From assembly GCF_900110415.1 (NCBI RefSeq), contig NZ_FODR01000022.1:1-64000 (forward strand): a stretch of DNA of 64,000 nt, in the 5' to 3' direction. Positions within the stretch are counted from its first letter, which is position 1, and the number at the start of each line of letters is the position of its first letter. The DNA comes from Mucilaginibacter sp. OK283 (lineage in GTDB: Bacteria; Bacteroidota; Bacteroidia; Sphingobacteriales; Sphingobacteriaceae). The notes below the pieces were generated by a model. It was not told the DNA's origin. It did no database searches and saw only the letters and a program-made list of their open reading frames with translations. A program made the position numbers and the translations under genes. This document shows positions 15,873 through 24,213 of the stretch, piece after piece.

Positions 15873-18800
15873 ATGATTGCAGATACTTTTATAAAACGAC
15901 CGGTTACCGCGATAGTGATCTCCCTGGTGATTGTTATTGTTGGTTTACTGTCAATGAGCAGCCTGCCTATCGGGCAATATCCTGATATAACCCCGCCCAC
16001 GGTTTCGGTTACAGGTACTTATACCGGTGCCGATGCCCTCACTGTTGAGCAAACTGTTGCAACCCCTGTAGAGGTGCAGGTAAATGGTGTGCCCGGCATG
16101 ACCTACCTGCAAAGTAACAGCAGCAGCAACGGCCAGATGAGCATGACCGTTAACTTTGATGTAGGTACCGATATTAATATAGCCGCGCTTGATGTGCAAA
16201 ACCGGGTTGGTATTGCTACACCCACTTTACCGCAGGAGGTGCAGCGCCTGGGCCTTGTCGTGCGTAAACGTAACCCCAGTATATTAATGCTGGTGGCCAT
16301 GTTTTCGCCAAAAGGGACGCATGACGTTACATTTACTGACAACTATGCCAACGTTTTTATAAAAGATGCTATACTGCGTACCAAGGGCGTAGGTGATGTT
16401 GTGAGCCGTGCCGATGATTTTAGTATGCGTATCTGGCTTAACCCTGCCAAGCTGGCTTCATTAGGTATGAGCGCTGCCGATGTTACCGCTGCCCTGGCCG
16501 AGCAGAACGCCCAGGTAGCCCCCGGCACGGTTGGCGCCACACCGCAACAAGCGTCTCAAACCTTTGAATATTCGGTACTGGTTAAAGGCCGTTTAAGCAA
16601 ACCCGAAGAATTTGGCAATGTAATTATTAAAACGGTGCCCGCTACCGGCGCCATTGTGCACTTGAAGGATGTGGCACGTATTGAACTGGGTAAGTTTAAC
16701 TACTCTGGTAATTCGTTTGTTGATGGCAAAAGGGCATCGTACCTGCTGGTTTACCAGGCGCCAAACAGCAACTCGCTCGAGACTGCCGAGAATGTATATG
16801 CCACCATGAACGAGCTTAAAAAAAGCTTCCCCGCCGATATTGATTATGTTGTGCCTTTTGAAGCGGTTACTGTGGTAAAAGTATCGGTAAGCGAAGTTGT
16901 TGATACCTTACTTATTGCTTTGGGGCTGGTTATTGTGGTTGTATTTTTATTCCTGCAAAACTGGCGCTCTACGTTAATTCCTGTTTTGGCCATACCTGTA
17001 TCTATTATAGGTACTTTCATTTTCTTTATACCCTTGCACTTTACTATCAATACCCTAACCTTGTTTGGTTTTGTGCTTGCTATTGGTATTGTGGTTGACG
17101 ATGCCATTGTGGTGGTTGAGGCTGTGCAGCATTATATGGATGAGGAAGGCATGACGCCGACAGAGGCTACAAAACACGCCATGGCCGATATATCGGCACC
17201 GGTAATTGCCATCGCTTTAATCCTGGCGGCTGTATTTGTGCCGGTAGGTTTTGTACCCGGCATTGTCGGGCGGCTTTATCAGCAATTTGCTATCACTATT
17301 GCTATATCTGTACTGATATCGGCTTTTGTGGCGCTTTCGTTAACCCCCGCGTTGTGTACGTTGTTGCTTCGCCCGCATAAAATAGATAATAAATCAAAGG
17401 GGCTCAATAAATTCTTCTTTGTATTTAATGAATGGTTTACCCGCGTAACCGGCAAGTACCGCAATACAGTTGATAAGGGAATAAAGCACTCCAAATTTGT
17501 TATTATTATACTGGTATGTATTATTGTTGGCGCGGTATTGCTATTTCATAACAAACCATCGGGCTTTATTCCGCTGGAGGATGACGGCCGTATTTATATT
17601 ACCTATGATTTGCCCGAAGCTTCATCAACCGTACGTACAGTTGACGTATTGCACCAGATGATGAAAACACTGGATAGCATCCCCGAAATTGCACACTACG
17701 CAGCATTGGGAGGCTTAAATGTTATCAGCTTTGCCAGTAAGGCCAATAGCGCCACCATGTTTGTGCAGCTTAAACCCTGGGACGAACGTAAAGAAAAAGA
17801 ACACCAGATAACGGCGCTGGTTGCCAAACTAAACCAAAAGTTGGCCCGGTTTAAGGAGGCCAACGTGGTGGTTATTCAGCCGCCTGCTATACCTGGTTTA
17901 GGTAGCACCGGTGGTTTCTCGTTTATCCTGGAAGAAAAACAGGCCGGCGGGGATATTAAGGTATTTGAAAAAACGTTGCGCACATTTATTACCGAATTAA
18001 ACAAACGGCAGGAAATTGCACGGGCTTTCTCCTTTTTTACGGCAAGTACACCCGCTTACCAACTAACCATTGACAGGGAAAAGGCAAAAAAATTAGGCGT
18101 ATCCATATCTGATGTTAACAGCGCCCTGCAAACTTACCTGGGCAGTACCTATATTAACGATTTTACCATTTACGGGCGAAATTTCAGGGTGCTTGCGCAA
18201 GCCGATACTGCCTTTAGGACCAACGTAAGCAACATTGGGCAGTACTTTGTGCGTAACCAGTTTGGCACCATGGTACCCTTAAGTACCCTTACATCCTATA
18301 AGGTTATTGAAAATTCGCCGTTAATTGCGCATTATAACCTGTTCCGTTCGGCCGAGATCAATGGCAGCACCAAACCGGGTTACAGTAGTGGTGATGCTAT
18401 AACTGCCTTAAAAGAAGTTGCGGCCAAATCATTGCCACAAGGTTTTGGGTACGAATTTTCGGGATTGAGCCGCGAGGAATTACTATCGGGATCAAAAACG
18501 GTTTACATATTTGCCCTCTCAATTGGGTTTGTATTCCTGTTTCTTGCCGCCTTGTATGAAAGCTGGTCGGTGCCATTCTCGGTATTGTTATCGGTGCCAT
18601 TAGGCGCGTTTGGGGCCATCCTTTTCCTTAGTTTCTGGCCCGACCTTACTAATAACGTTTACGCCCAGATTGGTTTGATAACCTTGATTGGGCTGGCCGC
18701 CAAAAACGCCATCCTGATTGTTGAGTTTGCCAAAGAACGGGTAGATAGAGGGATGAACCTTGAAAAAGCTACCCTCGAGGCGGTAAGGCTAAGGCTGAGG

Positions 18801-19052
18801 CCGATCATCATGACTTCAATGGCCTTTATATTGGGTGTTGTGCCACTGATGATAGCATCCGGTGCGGGCGCCGAAGCCAGGAAAACCATCGGCTGGACGG
18901 TATTTGGAGGGATGTTAACCGCTACGTCGCTGGCTATATTTATAGTGCCGGTGTTGTACTACCTGATAACCAAATTTGCTTACGGTAAAGAGAAGCTTGC
19001 CGAAATGGAAAAAAATTACAAACCCGAAAATGGGCACGGGCCACAAGCTTGA
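15873..19052 (+). CDS. HAE1/AcrB-type RND efflux pump
   Basis: A 1059-residue inner-membrane pump of normal AcrB length. Twelve transmembrane spans and two large periplasmic loops are visible. The proton-relay pair is in GIVVDDAIVVVEAV (TM4, near residue 405-418), and the matching Lys lies in TM10 (LAAKNAILIVEFAKERVDRG). The N-terminus FIKRPVTAIVISLVIVIVGL is typical. It exports hydrophobic or amphiphilic compounds by proton antiport, drawing them from the periplasm into the TolC channel. Last gene of the operon; a strong terminator follows. No regulator gene lies next to the operon, unlike many efflux loci. Confidence 0.95.
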   Translation: MIADTFIKRPVTAIVISLVIVIVGLLSMSSLPIGQYPDITPPTVSVTGTYTGADALTVEQTVATPVEVQVNGVPGMTYLQSNSSSNGQMSMTVNFDVGTDINIAALDVQNRVGIATPTLPQEVQRLGLVVRKRNPSILMLVAMFSPKGTHDVTFTDNYANVFIKDAILRTKGVGDVVSRADDFSMRIWLNPAKLASLGMSAADVTAALAEQNAQVAPGTVGATPQQASQTFEYSVLVKGRLSKPEEFGNVIIKTVPATGAIVHLKDVARIELGKFNYSGNSFVDGKRASYLLVYQAPNSNSLETAENVYATMNELKKSFPADIDYVVPFEAVTVVKVSVSEVVDTLLIALGLVIVVVFLFLQNWRSTLIPVLAIPVSIIGTFIFFIPLHFTINTLTLFGFVLAIGIVVDDAIVVVEAVQHYMDEEGMTPTEATKHAMADISAPVIAIALILAAVFVPVGFVPGIVGRLYQQFAITIAISVLISAFVALSLTPALCTLLLRPHKIDNKSKGLNKFFFVFNEWFTRVTGKYRNTVDKGIKHSKFVIIILVCIIVGAVLLFHNKPSGFIPLEDDGRIYITYDLPEASSTVRTVDVLHQMMKTLDSIPEIAHYAALGGLNVISFASKANSATMFVQLKPWDERKEKEHQITALVAKLNQKLARFKEANVVVIQPPAIPGLGSTGGFSFILEEKQAGGDIKVFEKTLRTFITELNKRQEIARAFSFFTASTPAYQLTIDREKAKKLGVSISDVNSALQTYLGSTYINDFTIYGRNFRVLAQADTAFRTNVSNIGQYFVRNQFGTMVPLSTLTSYKVIENSPLIAHYNLFRSAEINGSTKPGYSSGDAITALKEVAAKSLPQGFGYEFSGLSREELLSGSKTVYIFALSIGFVFLFLAALYESWSVPFSVLLSVPLGAFGAILFLSFWPDLTNNVYAQIGLITLIGLAAKNAILIVEFAKERVDRGMNLEKATLEAVRLRLRPIIMTSMAFILGVVPLMIASGAGAEARKTIGWTVFGGMLTATSLAIFIVPVLYYLITKFAYGKEKLAEMEKNYKPENGHGPQA

Positions 19053-19075
19053 TAAATTAGCAAAAGCTAATACAC

Positions 19076-19107
19076 AAAAATGGCCGGAAGAAATTCCGGC
19101 CATTTTT
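19076..19107 (+). terminator. terminator of RND efflux operon
   Basis: The 14-bp stem AAAAATGGCCGGAA (19076-19089) and TTCCGGCCATTTTT (19094-19107) has a GAAA tetraloop. It ends in a T run in both directions, so it can also serve the convergent SDR gene at 19176. Confidence 0.9.
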
Positions 19108-19175
19108 GCTAAAAAAACATCGTAGTTTTAGCAACTAATTAAAAACGATTTAGCAATCTGATGCAGAGGTCTAAT

Positions 19176-19919
19176 TTATTTTAGCGCATAGTTAATAAAG
19201 CCACCATCGGCCAATAGCTCTGCACCGTTTATAAAGCTTGCATCGTCCGAGGCGAGGAACAACACTGCCTTCGCAATTTCATCGGCATCGCCCAACCTTT
19301 GCAGCGCCGTGGCGGCAGCTAAATATGTCTTTGCTTCAGGAGGTACTGCATAATCTAATCCTGGTGTTTGAACTGGCCCCGGGCTAATAATATTTACGCG
19401 GATCTTTCTGTCGGCCAATTCATTTGCGGCAATCTGGGCAATTTTATTTAACGCCCCCTTGGTGGCAGAATACACGCTGGTGCCTAAATTTGAAGCTGTT
19501 GCTACCGTTGAGGAAGTGAATATTACAGATGCCCCATTTGCCAGGTGCGGAATTAATTTTTGCAGCGTGAAAAACAGGCCTTTCACATTGGTGTTAAATT
19601 GGGCGTCAAAATCTGCCTCTGTTGCCTGTTCAATTGGGGCAAAAACAGCTATTCCTGCGTTAAGGAAAAGTACGTCTAATTTGTTTCCGCTTGCAGTAAC
19701 TGCTTTTTCAAGAATCGAAATCTCTGCCAGTTTTGAAGTGTCCGACACTACGGTTTGCAAATTTGGGCTATCGATCTCTGTGGCAGCTTTTTGCATATTA
19801 CCGGCACTTCTGCCGGTAATCCAAACGTTTGCCCCGGCATTGATAAATGCTTTTGCGGTTGCTAATCCAATTCCGGTGCTACCCCCGGTTATAACTACAT
19901 TTTTACCTTTAAAGTTCAT
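19176..19919 (-). CDS. classical short-chain dehydrogenase/reductase
   Basis: A 247-residue classical SDR. It has the NAD(P) motif TGGSTGIG (11-18), NAGI (about 89-92), a catalytic Ser in FTSSTV (about 136) and YSATK (about 150-154). The product ends with a usual DGGFINYALK tail. Substrate unknown; it resembles the SDR genes that Bacteroidota and Proteobacteria place opposite an HxlR regulator and use on quinones, aldehydes or electrophiles. Divergent from the HxlR gene at 20023; the 100-base gap contains a symmetric operator, so it is probably the regulator's main target. Confidence 0.9.
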   Translation of the reverse strand: MNFKGKNVVITGGSTGIGLATAKAFINAGANVWITGRSAGNMQKAATEIDSPNLQTVVSDTSKLAEISILEKAVTASGNKLDVLFLNAGIAVFAPIEQATEADFDAQFNTNVKGLFFTLQKLIPHLANGASVIFTSSTVATASNLGTSVYSATKGALNKIAQIAANELADRKIRVNIISPGPVQTPGLDYAVPPEAKTYLAAATALQRLGDADEIAKAVLFLASDDASFINGAELLADGGFINYALK

Positions 19920-19967
19920 GACTTAATTTTTAATATTTACGGAGCAAACTTAGGATATAGAAATTTA

Positions 19968-20020
19968 TTTTAGTTACTTTGTAACTAAAAGTAACAGTAA
20001 CATTTGGGTAACAAGGTAAC
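19968..20020. promoter_or_regulatory. HxlR-type operator between SDR and regulator
   Basis: A perfect inverted repeat, TTTTAGTTAC (19968-19977), TTT, GTAACTAAAA (19981-19990). Further GTAAC half-sites follow at 19991, 19997, 20009 and 20016. The symmetric site plus spaced half-sites lies between the divergent SDR and hxlR-like genes and probably gives autoregulation. Known HxlR operators are similar short inverted repeats. Confidence 0.65.
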
Positions 20021-20022
20021 TT

Positions 20023-20376
20023 ATGGCTGACTATGTATGTGTGCCAGGGCACAAAAAAGAAATTATGGCCGTGCATGATGCAATGGACGTGCTGAACGGC
20101 AAATGGAAAATCTCCATTATCTCATCTATCTGCTATTATAATAAAAGGAGGTTCTCTGATATTTTGAACGATGTAAACGGCATATCAAACAAAATGCTGA
20201 GTAAGGAATTAAAGGAGCTGGAAATAAATAAGCTGATAAAGCGGACTGTTTTAGACACTCAGCCTGTAACCGTTCAATATAACCTGACCGAGTACGGACA
20301 AACACTGCAGACTATTATCAACAACCTGGCCGATTGGGGAATGAAACACCGACAGGTAATTATAGATGATATGTAA
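20023..20376 (+). CDS. HxlR-family winged-helix transcriptional regulator
   Basis: A 117-residue single-domain regulator. It shows the family core NGKWKISIISSICYYNKRRF (25-44), RFSDILNDVNGISNKMLSKEL for helices 2-3, and a wing with YNLTEYGQTL. Cys6 near the N-terminus (DYVCVPGH) and Cys37 could act as redox or electrophile sensors, as in YodB or HypR, but that is inference. The protein should bind as a dimer to the inverted repeat just upstream and control the SDR opposite. Starts at 20023, only two bases beyond the last GTAAC half-site. Confidence 0.9.
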   Translation: MADYVCVPGHKKEIMAVHDAMDVLNGKWKISIISSICYYNKRRFSDILNDVNGISNKMLSKELKELEINKLIKRTVLDTQPVTVQYNLTEYGQTLQTIINNLADWGMKHRQVIIDDM

Positions 20377-20385
20377 AAATAAAGT

Positions 20386-20412
20386 AGGAGAGGCTCAAAA
20401 CCTCTCCTTTTT
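20386..20412 (+). terminator. terminator of hxlR-like gene
   Basis: AGGAGAGG (20386-20393) pairs with CCTCTCCT (20401-20408) over a 7-base loop and is followed by TTTT. It starts 10 bases after the stop codon. Confidence 0.88.
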
Positions 20413-20780
20413 GTTTTTGGCAAAGCCATATGGCTCGCCGCGAGCCGCTGTTTTTACATCATTTTAGTTTAAACCAAACAGAAATTCTTTAATAGGATAC
20501 ACTATGCTGAACAGTAGTGCTCCTGTTTTCTGAACATTAATTTGATGTTAAGTTTATTTCATAAATAGATAAAAAGTGGGTATTTGAGAGTGAAATAGTG
20601 TGCTGATAATCAATATATAAGCGCATGTTTTTTGTAACATACCTGTTGTAAAAATTGATTTTTGAATAGTCATGCCAATCTCACAAGCGCCAAAAAATGC
20701 AACAATGGCAAAGTATTTGTAAAAGGGGTATCAACGCGGTTGAAATTTTTACCGCGGACTATTTACAAAAAAATACAACT
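20413..20780. other. gene-free stretch before beta-barrel gene
   Basis: No ORF of interest. A small GC hairpin (GGCTCG/CGAGCC) lies near 20430-20445. The rest is AT-rich leader that should hold the promoter of the gene at 20781. The in-frame extension to 20697 is read through this leader and has no signal-peptide character. Confidence 0.45.
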
Positions 20781-21329
20781 ATGAAAACAATGACAAAAAT
20801 TATAGCGGGTGCTTTTACAGCAGCAGCTATATTTATCGGAACAAATGTTAAAGCGCAAACTACCCCAGCTAACAAATTACGTTTAGGTATAGGTATTACC
20901 GGTGGTATTCCAACCGGAAACGCGCATGATGGCTCTAACTTTTTATTAGGTGGTGATGCCCGTTTGCAATATGGTGTTTCTAATAATGTAGCCCTTACAT
21001 TAACCTCTGGTTATTATAACTTTTTTGCTAAAACATACGACCAGGTAGATGGTACCACCGTTAAGGGGAAAGATCAGGGCTTAATTCCTATTAAAGCAGG
21101 TGTTAAAGCCTTTGTAGCCGAAAACTTTTATTTAGGTGCGGAGGCCGGTGTTGGTTTTGAAACACAGGCGCACCTTTACGGTAATAAGGATACTAAACTG
21201 ATCCTATCTCCTGGAATAGGTTACGCTAATAAATCATGGGATATAGGCGCCCGTTATGAAAACTATTCAGGCCAAAGTAATTCCTATGGGTTTGTAGGTT
21301 TACGCGTAGCCTACGGTTTCGGATTATAA
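20781..21329 (+). CDS. small outer-membrane beta-barrel protein
   Basis: A 182-residue product from the ATG at 20781, which opens a signal peptide (MKTMTKIIAGAFTAAAIFIG, cleavage after VKAQ). Alternating hydrophobic strands with Gly/Tyr-rich turns follow through to YGFVGLRVAYGFGL, typical of an eight-strand barrel of the OmpW/OprF-N type. Probably a structural or small-solute outer-membrane protein. An in-frame ATG 28 codons upstream (20697) gives a poor N-terminus and is not favoured. Monocistronic with a strong terminator. Confidence 0.85.
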   Translation: MKTMTKIIAGAFTAAAIFIGTNVKAQTTPANKLRLGIGITGGIPTGNAHDGSNFLLGGDARLQYGVSNNVALTLTSGYYNFFAKTYDQVDGTTVKGKDQGLIPIKAGVKAFVAENFYLGAEAGVGFETQAHLYGNKDTKLILSPGIGYANKSWDIGARYENYSGQSNSYGFVGLRVAYGFGL

Positions 21330-21348
21330 CACTCCAAATACCACCAAA

Positions 21349-21385
21349 AAGAAAGCCCCTCGTCGTGATGATGAGGGGCTTTCTT
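21349..21385 (+). terminator. strong hairpin terminator
   Basis: The 13-bp perfect stem AAGAAAGCCCCTC (21349-21361) and GAGGGGCTTTCTT (21373-21385) follows the beta-barrel gene by 20 bases. It may also serve the convergent aminotransferase gene. Confidence 0.9.
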
Positions 21386-21390
21386 GTTAT

Positions 21391-21433
21391 TGTCTGAATC
21401 AGAATTTACAGAATTAGTGAATTAGCAGAATTT
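21391..21433 (+). repeat. half copy of the GTCTGAAYCRGAATT terminal repeat
   Basis: TGTCTGAATCAGAATTTACA, followed by GAATTAGTGAATTAGCAGAATTT. It matches the ends of the elements at 26111-26409 and 54628-54771 but has no opposing partner nearby, so it is a solo end or a remnant. Confidence 0.6.
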
Positions 21434-21440
21434 AAGTTGA

Positions 21441-21511
21441 AACGTTCTTCATTTTCAAATCTTCAAATTAATTATTTCATCTGCACATTTAAAATCTGAA
21501 ATCTGCACATC
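21441..21511. repeat. word repeat, TTCAAAT / TCTGCACAT type
   Basis: Short words TTCAAATCTTCAAATT, CATCTGCACAT, AATCTGAAATCTGCACATC are strung together and end right at the stop codon of the aminotransferase gene. The same words recur at 34943-35021, 37203-37240 and 41101-41155. Confidence 0.6.
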
Positions 21512-22705
21512 TTATACCAGTTTCCCCAGCGCTTCTTTAATCCTTCTTACGGCTTCAATCAGCTTATCTTCGGCCGCAGCGTACGATAAACGGATAGCAG
21601 TAGGGTCGCCAAACGAATCGCCGCCAACAGTGGCAACATGGGCTTCTTCTAAAAGATAAATGCTCAGTTCATCAGCATCTTTAATGGTTTTGCCATTATA
21701 GCTTTTACCAAAGAACGAAGTTACCTCGGGGAAGAAATAGAAAGCGCCATCCGGCAGGTTTACTTTTAACCCTTCAATTTCACTTAGTAGCTTGTATACT
21801 ATATCGCGGCGTTTTTTAAATGCGGCGCGCATTTCCAGTACAGTTTCTAAACCACCTTCGTAAGCGGCAACACCGGCACGTTGGGTTATAGAGCAGGTAC
21901 CAGAGGTTATTTGTCCCTGCATTTTATCGCAGGCAATGGCTATCTCTTTGTTTGATGCCGTGTAACCAATTCTCCAGCCGGTCATGGCAAATGCTTTCGA
22001 CCAGCCGTTGATGATGATGACACGATCTTTAATATAATCAAACTGCGCTATTGATTCATGTTTATCAACGTAGTTAATGTGCTCATAAATCTCGTCGCTT
22101 AAAATATATACATGCGGGTGTTTTTCAAACACTTTGGCCAGGCCTTCCAATTCATCCTTACTGTAAACGCTGCCTGTAGGGTTACAAGGCGACGAGAACA
22201 TAAACAATTTGGTTTTGGGGGTTATGGCTGCCTCTAATTGCTCAGGGGTAATTTTAAAGTTTTGTTCAACAGTAGTGTTTATAAAAACACTTACGCCTTC
22301 GGCCAGTTTAACCACCTCGCTGTACGATACCCAGTAAGGGGTAGGGATAATTACTTCTTCGCCCGGATTAACCAAACACAATACCGCGTTGGCAATGGCT
22401 TGTTTGGCACCGGTTGAAACTACTATCTGGCTAAAATCATAATCAAGTCCGTTTTCGTTCTTCAGTTTGGCAACAACAGCCTTACGCAGTTCAGGATAGC
22501 CTGCTACGGGTGTGTAGTAGGTAAAGTTTTTATCCATGGCCTGCTTGGCAGCTTCTTTAATGTGTTCAGGGGTATGAAAATCAGGCTCGCCAAAGCTCAA
22601 ACTGATTACATCCACGCCTTTTGCGGCAAGTTCACGGCCCAATTTGGCCATTTTAATTGTTGCTGATTCGGACAGGTTATTTATCCGGTTACTTAATGCG
22701 CTCAT
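21512..22705 (-). CDS. PLP-dependent aminotransferase, aspartate aminotransferase type
   Basis: A 397-residue class I aminotransferase. Landmarks are SFGEPDFHTPEHI near 37-49, SSPCNPTGSVY near 170-180, SDEIYEHI near 205-212 and the Schiff-base Lys in NGWSKAFAMTGWRIGYT (Lys near 238). The reaction is most likely aspartate plus 2-oxoglutarate to oxaloacetate plus glutamate, in the cytosol; related prephenate or aromatic specificity cannot be excluded. A TATATTTG -7 motif lies 20 bases before the ATG. Divergent from the CDF transporter gene. Confidence 0.9.
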   Translation of the reverse strand: MSALSNRINNLSESATIKMAKLGRELAAKGVDVISLSFGEPDFHTPEHIKEAAKQAMDKNFTYYTPVAGYPELRKAVVAKLKNENGLDYDFSQIVVSTGAKQAIANAVLCLVNPGEEVIIPTPYWVSYSEVVKLAEGVSVFINTTVEQNFKITPEQLEAAITPKTKLFMFSSPCNPTGSVYSKDELEGLAKVFEKHPHVYILSDEIYEHINYVDKHESIAQFDYIKDRVIIINGWSKAFAMTGWRIGYTASNKEIAIACDKMQGQITSGTCSITQRAGVAAYEGGLETVLEMRAAFKKRRDIVYKLLSEIEGLKVNLPDGAFYFFPEVTSFFGKSYNGKTIKDADELSIYLLEEAHVATVGGDSFGDPTAIRLSYAAAEDKLIEAVRRIKEALGKLV

Positions 22706-22724
22706 ATAAATTATGTTATCGCGG

Positions 22725-22732
22725 CAAATATA
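22725..22732 (-). promoter_or_regulatory. -7 promoter element for aminotransferase gene
   Basis: TATATTTG on the minus strand fits the Bacteroidota -7 consensus TAnnTTTG. It lies 20 bases upstream of the ATG at 22705. No convincing -33 TTTG is visible at the usual distance. Confidence 0.55.
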
Positions 22733-22768
22733 GAAAATAACTTTACTGCTACTTACGCTTGTTATTTA

Positions 22769-22776
22769 TAAATTTG
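22769..22776 (+). promoter_or_regulatory. -7 promoter element for CDF operon
   Basis: TAAATTTG matches TAnnTTTG. It lies 20 bases before the TTG start at 22796 and supports that start, since an upstream in-frame stop overlaps the motif itself. Confidence 0.5.
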
Positions 22777-22795
22777 CTGCCTAATAAAGATTGTT

Positions 22796-23770
22796 TTGAA
22801 GGAACAAAAAAGGATCATATTAATTTCGCTGATTACGGGTATAGTGTTGATGATGGCGAAATTCGGGGCTTACTTTTTAACCGGTTCCAATTTTGTATTA
22901 AGTGATGCCGCCGAAAGTATTGTTAATGTAATTGCCAGTTCCTTCGCTTTTTTTAGCATTTACCTTGCTGCACAGCCTCGCGATGAAAATCACCCCTACG
23001 GGCATGGCAAGGTAGAGTACTTTTCGGTATTTATCGAAGGATCGCTTATAGGCATTGCCGGGCTCATCATTATCGGAAAATCGATATATAGTTTAATTCA
23101 TCCCGAAAATATTCATGATTTGCTCACCGGCGCGGTTATTATTGGTGCCACGGGCGCTGTTAACGGCGCTCTGGGTTATTATATGATTTATAAGGGGAAA
23201 GTATTGCGGTCGATAACGCTTGACGCAGACGGGCATCATTTATTAGCCGACATGGTAACCAGCATTGGCCTGGTGGCAGGTTTACTACTGATTCATTTTG
23301 TGGGTTTAATATGGCTTGATAGCGCGTTATCAATTTTGGTAGCCTTGTATTTAATTTATAGCGCCTACAAACTGGTACGTCGCTCTGTTGGCGGACTTAT
23401 GGACGAGGCCGACATAGATGTAGTTAATGAAGTAATAAAGGTACTAAGCGATAAACGCCGCGATGCCTGGATAGATGTGCATAACCTGCGTGCTCAAAAA
23501 TATGGTCATGAACTGCATATTGACTGCCACCTTACGCTACCCAGTTATTTTGATTTGAATACGGTGCATACCGAGGTATCGTTGGTTGATAAAATGATTA
23601 ACCAGGAGGTAGGTATAAAAACCGAACTGTTTATCCACACCGACCCATGTTTGCCCAATTGCTGCCACTATTGCAGCATGCCCAATTGCCCCATCAGGAG
23701 CGAGGCCAAAACAGAAACCATTGAGTGGACGATGGATATTGTAGTACGAAATAAAAAACACTTTGAATAA
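22796..23770 (+). CDS. cation diffusion facilitator (CDF) transporter
   Basis: A 324-residue transporter with six spans and a cytosolic metal-binding domain. It exports divalent metal (Zn, Fe, Mn or Cd) by proton antiport. In the TM2 site the usual DxxxD is ESIVN (SDAAESIVNV, near 37-46), while TM5 keeps HLLAD. An ExxxN site is seen in a CDF subgroup of unknown metal preference. The C-terminus carries a Cys cluster, CLPNCCHYCSMPNC (about 290-303), that should bind metal. The start is TTG: an in-frame TAA lies at 22769 and no ATG precedes the first helix. The stop overlaps the next ATG by one base (TAATG), so translation is coupled with the Nudix gene. Confidence 0.9.
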   Translation: MKEQKRIILISLITGIVLMMAKFGAYFLTGSNFVLSDAAESIVNVIASSFAFFSIYLAAQPRDENHPYGHGKVEYFSVFIEGSLIGIAGLIIIGKSIYSLIHPENIHDLLTGAVIIGATGAVNGALGYYMIYKGKVLRSITLDADGHHLLADMVTSIGLVAGLLLIHFVGLIWLDSALSILVALYLIYSAYKLVRRSVGGLMDEADIDVVNEVIKVLSDKRRDAWIDVHNLRAQKYGHELHIDCHLTLPSYFDLNTVHTEVSLVDKMINQEVGIKTELFIHTDPCLPNCCHYCSMPNCPIRSEAKTETIEWTMDIVVRNKKHFE

Positions 23771-24213
23771 TGGCAGAGTATTTTAATGTAAGGGTTTACG
23801 GCCTGTTGCTTAATGATAACGACGAATTGCTGGTAAGCGATGAACAGGAATATGGGATGCAGTTTACCAAATTCCCCGGCGGCGGCCTTGAATTGGGCGA
23901 AGGCCTGGTTGACGGCCTGAAGCGCGAATTTATGGAGGAGTGTAACCTGGAAATTGAGATTGTAGGACATTTTTACACAACTGATTTTTTTGTGAAATCG
24001 GCCTTTAACAATTCGCAGGTCATCAGCGTTTACTATTTGGTACGGAGCATAAGCCCGGTAAATTTAGTTACCAAAACCATAGCCTTTGATTTTGACGGCG
24101 AAGGCGAAGTGCTGCAGTCATTCAGGTGGATAAACTTAACTGCCCTAAGTATAGCCGATTTTGCATTCCCTACAGATAAGCGGGTAGTTGAACTTTTACA
24201 GGATGAGTTATGA
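23770..24213 (+). CDS. Nudix hydrolase
   Basis: A 147-residue Nudix-fold enzyme. The Nudix box starts at GGGLELGEGLVDGLKREFMEE (about residues 37-57, shown shortened as GLELGEGLVDGLKREFMEE), which keeps the Gly, the upstream Glu and the REFMEE core that binds Mg. It hydrolyses a nucleoside diphosphate linked to X; substrate unknown. It overlaps both neighbours, the CDF gene by one base and bioA by four, so all are one operon. A house-cleaning role is the usual guess for such small members. Confidence 0.88.
   Translation: MAEYFNVRVYGLLLNDNDELLVSDEQEYGMQFTKFPGGGLELGEGLVDGLKREFMEECNLEIEIVGHFYTTDFFVKSAFNNSQVISVYYLVRSISPVNLVTKTIAFDFDGEGEVLQSFRWINLTALSIADFAFPTDKRVVELLQDEL

Noticed and set aside
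15509..16000. 163-codon minus-strand ORF inside the RND operon
   Set aside because: It lies opposite two strongly supported genes and has no protein character.
19459..19926. 155-codon plus-strand ORF opposite the SDR gene
   Set aside because: Shadow of the SDR coding frame, whose motifs are clear.
20697..20780. Upstream ATG of the beta-barrel gene
   Set aside because: The added 28 residues precede a perfect signal peptide and would hide it.
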